Assembly: GCF_900115705.1 (NCBI RefSeq)
Contig: NZ_FOXL01000002.1
Coordinates: forward strand, 248,001 to 312,000
DNA: 64,000 bases
Direction of reading: 5' to 3'
Source of the DNA: Frateuria terrea
GTDB taxonomy: Bacteria > Pseudomonadota > Gammaproteobacteria > Xanthomonadales > Rhodanobacteraceae
This document shows positions 54,282-64,000 of this stretch, one piece after another (the first letter of the stretch is position 1; each line of letters begins with the position of its first letter). The notes under the pieces are model-generated. The model was not told the DNA's origin. It ran no database searches and saw nothing but the letters and a program-made list of their open reading frames with translations. A program made the position numbers and the translations under genes.

Positions 54282-56000
54282 ATGCTCCTGCTGATCCTTG
54301 CCTACCTGGGCGGCGTCCTGACCATCCTCAGCCCGTGCATCCTGCCGGTGCTGCCGTTCGTCTTCGCCCGTGCCGACCGGCCGTTCGCGCGCAACGGCCT
54401 GCCGATGCTGCTGGGCATGGCGCTCACCTTCGCGCTGGTCGCCACGCTGGCGGCGGTCGGCGGCGGCTGGGCGATCCGCGCCAACCAGTACGGCCGCGCG
54501 ATCGCGCTGGTGGTGCTGGCGCTGCTCGGACTCACCCTGCTTTCGACCCGCGTCGCCGAATGGCTGACGCGGCCGTTCGTCGCGCTGGGCAACCGGCTCT
54601 CGCAGCGGTCGGACAGCGAAGGCTCGGCATGGTCCGCCGCCGGCCTGGGCGTAGCCACCGGCCTGTTGTGGGCGCCCTGCGCGGGCCCGATCCTGGGGCT
54701 GCTGCTTACCGGCGCCGCGCTCAACGGCGCCAGCGTGCAGACCACGCTGCTGCTGCTCACCTACGCCGCGGGCGCGGCCACCTCGCTGGCGCTGGCGCTG
54801 TTGATCGGTGGGAAAGTGTTCGCCCTGATGAAGCGCTCGCTCGGCGCCGGTGAATGGGTGCGCCGCGCCCTCGGCATGCTGGTGCTGGTCGGTGTGGCGG
54901 CGATCGCGCTGGGTCTGGACACCGGCCTGCTGACCCGCGTGGCCCTGGCCAACACCGGCGGCCTTGAGCAGAAGCTGCTTGATGCCACTCGCCCGTCGCC
55001 AGCGCCGGAGCCGGTGCACGCAACCGGTGCACCGCTGCCGGTCGAAGGCGAGATGCCCTCGCTGGCCGGCGCCACCGGCTGGTTCAATTCCCCGCCGCTC
55101 ACCCGCCAGGCGCTGCGCGGAAAGGTAGTGCTGGTCGACTTCTGGACCTATTCCTGCATCAACTGCCTGCGCTCGCTGCCCTACGTGCACGGCTGGTACG
55201 ACAAGTACAAGGACCACGGCCTGGTGGTGATCGGCGTGCACGCGCCGGAGTTCGCCTTCGAGAAGGAGCCGTCGAACGTGGCTCAGGCGGTGAAGGAGCT
55301 CGGCGTGGGCTACCCCGTCGCGCTCGACAACGACTACGCCATCTGGCAGGGCTTCGACAACCAGTATTGGCCGGCGCACTACTTCATCGACGCGAAGGGA
55401 AAGATCCGCGCGCACCATTTCGGCGAGGGCGACTACGCGCAGAGCGAGGACACCATCCGCCAGCTGCTCACCGAGGCGGGCTATGGCGACCTGCCCGGCG
55501 GCTACGTGCAGCCCGGCGCGAAGGGTGCGCAGGCGGCCGGCTCGGGCGACGACATGCGCTCGCCGGAAACCTACGTCGGCTATGCCCGCAGCGCGCACTT
55601 CGCCGGAGGTCAGGTCGCCCATGACGACGCCTGGGACTACCGCGCGCCGGCCACGCTGCTGCCCGGCCAGTGGTCGCTCGACGGCCGCTGGACCGTGCAT
55701 GCCGAAAACGCCGTGCTGGACCGTGCGAACGGTGGCATCGCCTATCGCTTCCGCGGCCGCGACCTGCATCTGGTGCTCGGCCCGGGCGCGGACGGCAAGC
55801 CGGTGCGCTTCCGCGTCACCCTCGACGGCAAGCCGCCGGGCGCGGATCACGGCATGGACGTCGACGCGGACGGCTACGGCACCGTCACCGAGCAGCGCCT
55901 GTACCAGCTCGTGCGGCAGAAGCGCGGCCAGGGCGAGCGGCTGTTCAGGATCACCTTCCTCGACCCGGGCGTGCGCGCGTACGCCTTCACCTTCGGCTGA
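54282..56000 (+). CDS. dipZ: DipZ-type thiol:disulfide interchange protein
   Basis: A 572-residue inner-membrane protein with three parts: a CcdA/DsbD-like six-helix domain (about 1-220) with redox cysteines Cys19 (SPCILPVLP) and Cys133 (WAPCAGP); a periplasmic thioredoxin-like TlpA domain with Cys292-Ile-Asn-Cys295 (YSCINCLRS); and a C-terminal beta-sandwich (about 440-572) like the mycobacterial DipZ tail. Together they would carry electrons from cytoplasmic thioredoxin to periplasmic proteins. msrB follows by 19 bp. No Shine-Dalgarno is visible; a GTG five codons upstream is possible. Confidence 0.88.
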   Translation: MLLLILAYLGGVLTILSPCILPVLPFVFARADRPFARNGLPMLLGMALTFALVATLAAVGGGWAIRANQYGRAIALVVLALLGLTLLSTRVAEWLTRPFVALGNRLSQRSDSEGSAWSAAGLGVATGLLWAPCAGPILGLLLTGAALNGASVQTTLLLLTYAAGAATSLALALLIGGKVFALMKRSLGAGEWVRRALGMLVLVGVAAIALGLDTGLLTRVALANTGGLEQKLLDATRPSPAPEPVHATGAPLPVEGEMPSLAGATGWFNSPPLTRQALRGKVVLVDFWTYSCINCLRSLPYVHGWYDKYKDHGLVVIGVHAPEFAFEKEPSNVAQAVKELGVGYPVALDNDYAIWQGFDNQYWPAHYFIDAKGKIRAHHFGEGDYAQSEDTIRQLLTEAGYGDLPGGYVQPGAKGAQAAGSGDDMRSPETYVGYARSAHFAGGQVAHDDAWDYRAPATLLPGQWSLDGRWTVHAENAVLDRANGGIAYRFRGRDLHLVLGPGADGKPVRFRVTLDGKPPGADHGMDVDADGYGTVTEQRLYQLVRQKRGQGERLFRITFLDPGVRAYAFTFG

Positions 56001-56019
56001 ACGATCCGGGAGGTTCCCC

Positions 56020-56625
56020 ATGTCACGTACCAACGACATCTTCGCGATGGAACGGCGGCGCTTCCTCGGCACCGCGCTGACCGGCGGCGTGCTCGCCGCG
56101 GTGGGTGGCGGGGTGCTCATTCCGCGCCTGTCCGCACGCTCGGCGCCGGCCCCGTCGGCCGCGAACGGCAAGGACATGCTGCTCGAATGCTTCGCCGACG
56201 ATGGCCACCGGCTGGGGCCCTGCCACGTGCGCAAGCTGGTGCTCACCGATGCCCAGTGGCGCGAGCGCCTGCCCGCGGCGTCCTACCAGGTCATGCGCCA
56301 CGACGGCACCGAGCTTGCCTTCAGCGGAGCGCACGAAAAGCCGCCGGTCCCCGGCCTGTTCCGCTGCCTGGCGTGCGACACCGCGCTCTACGACGCCGCC
56401 ACCGAATTCGACTCCGGCACCGGCTGGCCCAGCTTCTGGCAACCGATCGCCAAACAGAACGTCATCGAGAGCACCGACCGCATGTTCGGCTGGACCCGCA
56501 CCGCGGTCAGTTGCGCCGGCTGCGACAGCCACCTGGGCCACGTGTTCACCGACGGGCCGGAGCCGACCGGGCTACGCTATTGCATGAATTCGGTGGCGCT
56601 GCGCTTCGTGCCCCGGGTCGGCTGA
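56020..56625 (+). CDS. msrB: Exported methionine-R-sulfoxide reductase MsrB
   Basis: A 201-residue MsrB with an N-terminal twin-arginine-like signal (RRRFLGTALTGGVLAAVGGGV; RRRFLG at residues 12-17). The catalytic cysteine is Cys188 in LRYCMNSVAL; structural zinc cysteines are 116/119 (FRCLACD) and 165/168 (SCAGC). It reduces methionine-R-sulfoxide, here probably in the periplasm with electrons delivered by the co-transcribed DipZ. Good Shine-Dalgarno (GGGAGG). Shares the SigF-type promoter of dipZ. Confidence 0.93.
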   Translation: MSRTNDIFAMERRRFLGTALTGGVLAAVGGGVLIPRLSARSAPAPSAANGKDMLLECFADDGHRLGPCHVRKLVLTDAQWRERLPAASYQVMRHDGTELAFSGAHEKPPVPGLFRCLACDTALYDAATEFDSGTGWPSFWQPIAKQNVIESTDRMFGWTRTAVSCAGCDSHLGHVFTDGPEPTGLRYCMNSVALRFVPRVG

Positions 56626-56631
56626 GCGAAG

Positions 56632-57087
56632 CTACAGGTCCTTGCGGTAGACGACGAAGCCGGAGCGCTCGGCCAGCTTGTCGTACAGCGCCATGGCCGT
56701 GGCGTTGCCCTCGTGCGTCTGCCAGTACACCCGCTGGCTGCCCGCCGCGCGGGCACGTTGGTAAACGGTCTCGATCAGCGCGCGCCCCACCCCGCGCCCG
56801 CGTGCGGCAGGCACCGTAAAGAGGTCCTGCAGATAGCAGCTGGGCTCGACGCGGATGGTGCTGCGATGGAACAGGTAGTGCGCAAGGCCAAGCAACTGGC
56901 CGTCCGCTTCCGCCACCAGCGCATGGACCGGTTCGTGGGGGTCGAAGAAGCGCGACCAGGTCGTCGCGGTGATTCGGCCAGGCAGCGCAGTCGTGCCCGC
57001 TCGACCGTAGAAGGCGTTGTAGCCGAGCCACAGAGGCAACCATGCGTCGTAATCGGTCAGCGCCACGTCCCGCACGCTGACCGCCAT
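56632..57087 (-). CDS. GNAT acetyltransferase
   Basis: A 151-residue GCN5-family acetyltransferase with the acetyl-CoA loop FTVPAARGRGVGRALIETV and YWQTHEGNATAMALYDKLA. Substrate unknown. An in-frame GTG two codons upstream overlaps the nadD stop (GTGA), so coupled translation from nadD is likely whichever start is used. Confidence 0.85.
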   Translation of the reverse strand: MAVSVRDVALTDYDAWLPLWLGYNAFYGRAGTTALPGRITATTWSRFFDPHEPVHALVAEADGQLLGLAHYLFHRSTIRVEPSCYLQDLFTVPAARGRGVGRALIETVYQRARAAGSQRVYWQTHEGNATAMALYDKLAERSGFVVYRKDL

Positions 57088-57089
57088 GT

Positions 57090-57746
57090 TCACGGCGCCC
57101 GTACCGCCTGCGCGTCCTGCCGGTAGGGCGCCAGCAGCGCAGCGTCCTGGAACAGCGCCTCGGGAAGTAGGAAGCGCGGCTCCCGCCCGGCGGCGAGCAG
57201 GTCGCGGATGCGGGTGGAGGAGATCTCCAGCGGCGTCACCATGAGCTCGACCACCTTTCCTGCTGGCTGCTCGTGCAGCCGCCGCGGGTCGCCCACCTGC
57301 CGCGTGGCCATCTCTCGAGCAAGTTCCGCCGGCCAGTCGTGCGTCATGCCCGGACGGGAGAGCACGCCCAGGTGCGCGACCTCGAACAGCTCGCGCCAGC
57401 GGTGCCAGCCCGGCAGGCCGGTGAAGGCGTCGGCGCCGAGCAGCAGGATGAGCGGCCGGTTGCGCTCCTCCGCACGCAGCTCGGCGAGGGTGTCGACGGT
57501 GTAGGAAGGACCGCCCCGCGCGAGCTCGCGGGTTTCCAGGCCGAGCCGGTCCTGGCCGCGCAACGCGGCGCGCAGCATGGCCACGCGGCTGGTCGCATCG
57601 GCGACGGGCGGTGGCCGGTGCGGCGGGATGCTGGCTGGCATCAGGCGCACCTCGGCGTCGAGCAGTTCCGACGCCTCCCACGCCACCGCCAGATGGGCGA
57701 TGTGGACCGGGTCGAAGGTGCCCCCAAGGACGGCTAGCGGGCGCAT
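57090..57746 (-). CDS. nadD: Nicotinate-nucleotide adenylyltransferase
   Basis: A 218-residue enzyme making nicotinate adenine dinucleotide. GGTFDPVHIAHL holds the nucleotidyl-transferase (H/T)xGH-like motif, and ISSTRIR is the second signature. Standard place after holA, 22 bp downstream. Confidence 0.95.
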   Translation of the reverse strand: MRPLAVLGGTFDPVHIAHLAVAWEASELLDAEVRLMPASIPPHRPPPVADATSRVAMLRAALRGQDRLGLETRELARGGPSYTVDTLAELRAEERNRPLILLLGADAFTGLPGWHRWRELFEVAHLGVLSRPGMTHDWPAELAREMATRQVGDPRRLHEQPAGKVVELMVTPLEISSTRIRDLLAAGREPRFLLPEALFQDAALLAPYRQDAQAVRAP

Positions 57747-57768
57747 GCGGTTCCTGCCCCCGAAGCGC

Positions 57769-58779
57769 TCATGCCAGCGCCGCGGCCGCGCGCGGTTCGG
57801 CGATGGCGGCGATGAGCCGCTCCGCTTCCAGCCATGGCTCGCCCCACTCGCGCCCCTTGGCCATGCGGTCGATGCGCGAGGCGCGCGCCAGGCAGGCCAG
57901 CCAATGGTCGCGCGGGGCGCGGCGCAGGGCCTTGCGGAAGAGTTGTTCGCGCGCCGGCCACAGGCGCTCGGCGCGCGCCTGCGCGGCGAAATCGCGGGCG
58001 TTGGCCAGGCGCAGGGCAAGCTGCAACTGGTTCACCAGCCAGCCCATCAGCGGGATCAGGTCCTCGCCTTCGCCACGCAGGCCGGCCAGGATGTGCAGCG
58101 CGCGGCCGCCGTCGCCGGCGAAGGCGGCGTCGGTGAGCTTGAACGCGTCGTAGCGGGCGCTATCGGCGACCAGGTTTTCCATCTCGGCCGCGTCGATGCG
58201 GCCGCTGCCGTGCAGCACGACGAGCTTGTCGATCTCCTGCGCCGCGGCGAGCAGATTGCCTTCGACGCGCTCGGCCAGCAGCGCGGCGGCGTCAGGCGTG
58301 GCGGCGAGGCCGCGCGAGGCAAGCCGCGCACCGATCCAGCTGGCCCACTCCTGCGGCTTGGGCGCATTGAACACCGCCAGCACGCCGGCGGCATCGACCT
58401 GCCTGGTCCACGCGCCCTCGTGCTTGTTGCTCCACTCCACCGCGGTGATCAGCAGGGTCACGTCCGGTGGCGGGTCGGCGCAGAACGCGGCGATTGCCTT
58501 GGCGCCCTCCACGCCCGGCCGGCCGGTAGGCAGGCGCAGGTCCAGCAGGCGGCGGCTGGCGAACAGCGACATGCCGGCGGCGGAGCGCGCCAGGTCGTCC
58601 CAGTCGAAGTGCTGGCCGGCCTCGAGCACCTCGCGCTCGGCATAGCCGAGTTCACGCGCCCGCGCGCGCAGCGCATCGGCGGCCTCCAGCACCAGCAGTT
58701 CCTCGCCCGCGAGCAGGTACACCGGCGCCAGGCGGTCGGAGGCCAGCGCCTTGTGCCACTGGGCGGGTGACATGGACAT
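57769..58779 (-). CDS. holA: DNA polymerase III delta subunit
   Basis: A 336-residue clamp-loader subunit. LAPVYLLAGEELLVLEAADALRARA at the N-terminus is typical, and EMENLVADSARYDAFKLTDAAFAG marks the central domain. It starts within a base of the lptE stop, so the two are coupled. MSMS or the second Met two codons on are equivalent starts. Confidence 0.94.
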   Translation of the reverse strand: MSMSPAQWHKALASDRLAPVYLLAGEELLVLEAADALRARARELGYAEREVLEAGQHFDWDDLARSAAGMSLFASRRLLDLRLPTGRPGVEGAKAIAAFCADPPPDVTLLITAVEWSNKHEGAWTRQVDAAGVLAVFNAPKPQEWASWIGARLASRGLAATPDAAALLAERVEGNLLAAAQEIDKLVVLHGSGRIDAAEMENLVADSARYDAFKLTDAAFAGDGGRALHILAGLRGEGEDLIPLMGWLVNQLQLALRLANARDFAAQARAERLWPAREQLFRKALRRAPRDHWLACLARASRIDRMAKGREWGEPWLEAERLIAAIAEPRAAAALA

Positions 58780-58780
58780 G

Positions 58781-59311
58781 TCAGCCCGCGCTGGACGTCG
58801 CGGCTGGCTCCGCCGTCTGGCGGCGGCCCGCGGCCTGCAGGCGGAACAGGATCGCCTGCACCATGTCGTCATTGAGGCTGCGGCGGATCTCATCCACCTG
58901 CGCCTCGGTACCGATGGTGTTGGTGGCGTCGTAGCTGAAGTCGCGCGACATGTCGATGCGCTGTTCGGGCACCAGCGCCTGCCCGTTGCTGTCGTCGACC
59001 TCGAAGCGCACCTGATAGCGCACGGCGTACTCGGTGACGCGCGCACCGCCGCTGACGCTCAGCGTCTCGGTATCGAACGCGGCCACCGGGACCTTCAGCT
59101 CCGCGACGCCGGGACCGCCTTCGTCCTGCAGCGTGACGCCGGAGTCCTCCAGCGCACGGGCCAGGTCGCGCTGCAGCTCGCCGCCGCCGTTGACGGAAAG
59201 GTGCACGTGCTGCATCGACGCGGGCAGCGCCGCGCTCTGGCGCAGGTGGAAGCCGCATGCCGACAGCGCGAGGACGGCGACCAGCAACGAAACTCGGGAC
59301 AGATGGTTCAT
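58781..59311 (-). CDS. lptE: LPS assembly lipoprotein LptE
   Basis: A 176-residue outer-membrane lipoprotein with lipobox LSAC (Cys19) followed by GFHLR, the LptE signature. It plugs the LptD barrel. It lies 4 bp after leuS, the conserved order. Confidence 0.93.
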   Translation of the reverse strand: MNHLSRVSLLVAVLALSACGFHLRQSAALPASMQHVHLSVNGGGELQRDLARALEDSGVTLQDEGGPGVAELKVPVAAFDTETLSVSGGARVTEYAVRYQVRFEVDDSNGQALVPEQRIDMSRDFSYDATNTIGTEAQVDEIRRSLNDDMVQAILFRLQAAGRRQTAEPAATSSAG

Positions 59312-59315
59312 GGAC

Positions 59316-62216
<2,901 letters not shown>

Positions 62217-62258
62217 TCAGCTGATGGGGCGGAGCCCATCCCTTGCCCGCCGGATGGG

Positions 62259-62861
62259 CTATGGCGCTACCGGACAAGGGGGCGCCTGGCCGGCGGCGAT
62301 GGCATGGGCGACCTGCGCGATCTGCCCGGCGAGCGCGGCCAGAGCGTGCTGGTGGCCTTCGACCAACGCGTCGTAACCGGGCCCGACCGGTTCGCGGACC
62401 TGGCTGGTGCAGGCAAGCATGGCGTCGCCCTGCAGTTGGCGCACGCTCCAGGCCGCGTCGACCAGTGCGTAGTCGCCCGGCGCCGAATCGAAACGGCGCA
62501 GGTCAACCTTGATGCGCAGGCGCGACTTGCCGTCGCCCGGCAAACCGGTGGCGTCCTGGGCGTGCAGCGCCTGGGCGAGGTCCGCCGACAGCGCGCCGCG
62601 CACTTCGTCGGCCAGCGGCGCGATCCAGCGCTCGCCGCCCAGCGGTACGGCACCCTGCCCGCCCTGGCGGATCACCAGCTGCGGCTGGTCGACCTGGGCC
62701 GGGATGCCCACCGGCAACAGCTCGAACTGGAACGGCGCTGCCGGTGCCGGCTGCCCGGCCTGCGCCGGCGGAACCAGGGTGTAGTAGTGCGCCGGTTGCG
62801 ACGCACAGGAGGCCAGCGCCAGCACCAGCGAGGCAGCCGGCAGGTATCGCGTGCGGATCAT
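62259..62861 (-). CDS. pqiC: PqiC-family lipoprotein
   Basis: A 200-residue outer-membrane lipoprotein with lipobox LASC (Cys19) and the ABC-transport auxiliary (YmbA/PqiC) domain: HYYTLVPP and the LVIRQGGQ segment. PqiC binds the PqiB tunnel. Its ATG overlaps the pqiB stop (ATGA). Confidence 0.88.
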   Translation of the reverse strand: MIRTRYLPAASLVLALASCASQPAHYYTLVPPAQAGQPAPAAPFQFELLPVGIPAQVDQPQLVIRQGGQGAVPLGGERWIAPLADEVRGALSADLAQALHAQDATGLPGDGKSRLRIKVDLRRFDSAPGDYALVDAAWSVRQLQGDAMLACTSQVREPVGPGYDALVEGHQHALAALAGQIAQVAHAIAAGQAPPCPVAP

Positions 62862-64000
62862 GGCTTGCTCCCTTGCCGAGAGGGCGGCGGGTTGGTGCGC
62901 CCGGATTGAGCCGGCGGCGGATCGTCCGGCCGGCCGCGGATCAACGCCTCCGGATGCACGCCCAGGTAATCGGTCAGCGCGCGCAGCGAGCGCGCCATGC
63001 GCTGCAGTTCCTGCAATGTGCTGCCCAGGTTCTGCTGCAGTGGGGAATCCGCCGACAGCGCGTTGTCGGCGCTGCCCAGCGTGCGCTGCGCGCCCTTGAG
63101 CGTGCCCTTGAGCTCCGGCAGCACGCCACCGTTGACCTGCTTGAGCGTGTGGTCCAGGTCCGCCAGCGTGTGGTCCAGATTGCGGCCGATGCTGTCGAAC
63201 GGAACCTTCTGCACCCTGGTCACGATATCGGCCAGTTGCTCCTGCAGCTTGTCGAAGCTGCCGGGCGCGGTGGGCAGCTCGATCGGCGTGGCGGCCGCAT
63301 CGAAAGTGGCCCTGGGTGCCTTGGGCACGAAGTCCAGCGCGATGTAGAGCTGCCCGGTCAGCAGGTTGCCGGTGCGCGCCTGCGCGCGCAGGCCGTGCGC
63401 GACCAGCGGCCCGAACATGCGCGCGAGGTCGACCCGGCCGTCCTTCATGCCCGCCTGCGCGGCAAGCTTGTCGTACGCATGGCCCAGCCGCTGCGGGTAG
63501 ATCACGGCGCCCACGTTCAACGGGAAGCGCGTGTCCTTCGCGTCGTAGTCCATGTTGATGGACACCACCTTGCCGATGTTGATGCCGAGGAATTCGACCG
63601 GCGCGTCCATCGCCAGCCCGCGCAGCGACTGGTTGAAGCGCATGCGGACGTAGCGCGGCGGGCCATCCGGCGGAGCCATCGCGGTGGCCTGATCGTTGAA
63701 CAGGGTGAAGTCGGCATCCTCGGCCGCGGGTGTGGCGTCGTGCGGGCCACGCGGTTCCTCGAAGGCCACGCCGCCGGCGATCACCGTCGCCAGCGACTGC
63801 GTGTTGAGCTTCAACCCGTTGGCCCCCAGCGAGACGTCCACGCCGCTGGCGTTCCAGAAGCGGGTCGAGCGGGTGACGAAGCGGTCGTTCGGACCGTCGA
63901 CGAAGATGCGCAGGGACACGCCCTTGCCGTCCTTGTCCAGCGTGTAGGACGACACCCGGCCGACCTGGATACGCCGGTAGTAGACGGGCGATCCGGTATC
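62858..64000 (-). CDS. pqiB: PqiB-like MCE-domain intermembrane transport protein (partial)
   Basis: The C-terminal 380 codons of an MCE/MlaD protein whose start is beyond the right edge. Several MCE domains are visible (TGSPVYYRRIQVGRVSSYTLD, APVEFLGINIGKVVSINMDYD, LTGQLYIALDFVP), followed by the helical end (QLADIVTRVQKVPFDSIGRNLDHTLADLDHTL). PqiB makes a tunnel for lipids between the membranes. pqiA would be expected upstream. Confidence 0.9.
   Translation of the reverse strand, partial: DTGSPVYYRRIQVGRVSSYTLDKDGKGVSLRIFVDGPNDRFVTRSTRFWNASGVDVSLGANGLKLNTQSLATVIAGGVAFEEPRGPHDATPAAEDADFTLFNDQATAMAPPDGPPRYVRMRFNQSLRGLAMDAPVEFLGINIGKVVSINMDYDAKDTRFPLNVGAVIYPQRLGHAYDKLAAQAGMKDGRVDLARMFGPLVAHGLRAQARTGNLLTGQLYIALDFVPKAPRATFDAAATPIELPTAPGSFDKLQEQLADIVTRVQKVPFDSIGRNLDHTLADLDHTLKQVNGGVLPELKGTLKGAQRTLGSADNALSADSPLQQNLGSTLQELQRMARSLRALTDYLGVHPEALIRGRPDDPPPAQSGRTNPPPSRQGSKP

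Noticed and set aside
53457-56246. A 929-codon minus-strand frame spanning dipZ and sigF
   Set aside because: Only the last 216 codons resemble a protein (SigF); the rest is antisense to dipZ, and the SigF-type promoter lies inside it.
62373-62398. Another GTAACC with a 16-bp spacer on the plus strand
   Set aside because: The -10 reads CGGA instead of CGAA and it lies inside pqiC coding sequence in the antisense direction.

Overview
The window looks like chromosomal housekeeping DNA from a GC-rich gammaproteobacterium of the order Xanthomonadales, most likely a Rhodanobacteraceae-type organism (Dyella, Luteibacter, Rhodanobacter, Frateuria and relatives). The indicators are the acetylated-citrulline arginine operon (N-acetylornithine carbamoyltransferase argF', ArgE-type deacetylase, fused ArgB kinase/synthase), a FimX-like c-di-GMP effector, a kynurenine-pathway pair, and a DksA with a long Lys/Ala/Pro-rich extension and a degenerate zinc finger. 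This assignment is inference from gene content; no rRNA gene is present. I see no insertion sequence, phage, CRISPR array, tRNA or rRNA.

Layout. 0-4 kb: the end of a type VI secretion cluster (tssB, tssC, hcp, tagJ cut by the window edge), with an ECF sigma gene upstream. 4-7 kb: ACMSD, a small exported protein and kynureninase. 7.3-10.4 kb: a pyridoxamine-oxidase-like stress protein and a large hybrid histidine kinase. 10.5-18 kb: the arginine operon argF'-G-E-B-C-H on the minus strand, preceded by a candidate attenuator with an Arg-rich leader peptide. 18-23.6 kb: glycine-zipper protein, cysS, sufE, dksA, yidD, folE2. 23.7-29.4 kb: a five-gene run mtaD-yciI-ubiG-gph-squalene/phytoene-synthase-like, then efp and divergent epmB. 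29.6-42.6 kb: fimX-like gene, rpsP-rimM-trmD-rplS, ffh, a ccsA-like gene, radA, alr, dnaB, an aldo/keto reductase and a ZIP transporter. 42.6-49.9 kb: small regulators and stress proteins (DksA/TraR finger, Nudix, Mut7-C, diguanylate cyclase, hemerythrin, alcohol dehydrogenase, CsbD). 49.9-62.1 kb: the widely conserved string rlmH-rsfS ... nadD-holA-lptE-leuS, split by about 6 kb holding a nitronate monooxygenase, an HD protein, a sigF-nrsF regulator pair, divergent dipZ-msrB and a GNAT acetyltransferase. 62.2-64 kb: pqiC and a truncated pqiB.

The most striking regulatory signal is between sigF and dipZ. Both directions carry an identical GTAACC-N16-CGAA element, one aimed at sigF-nrsF and one at dipZ-msrB. 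That fits a self-contained, autoregulated extracytoplasmic sigma module controlling periplasmic thiol and methionine-sulfoxide repair. The second is the arginine-operon leader: a 34-codon peptide with five Arg in its last 20 residues, followed by a perfect 12-bp terminator stem 110 nt before argF'. Several smaller signals (DnaA boxes before dnaB, an eight-codon ORF coupled to yidD, a double GGACGTCC palindrome) are reported separately.
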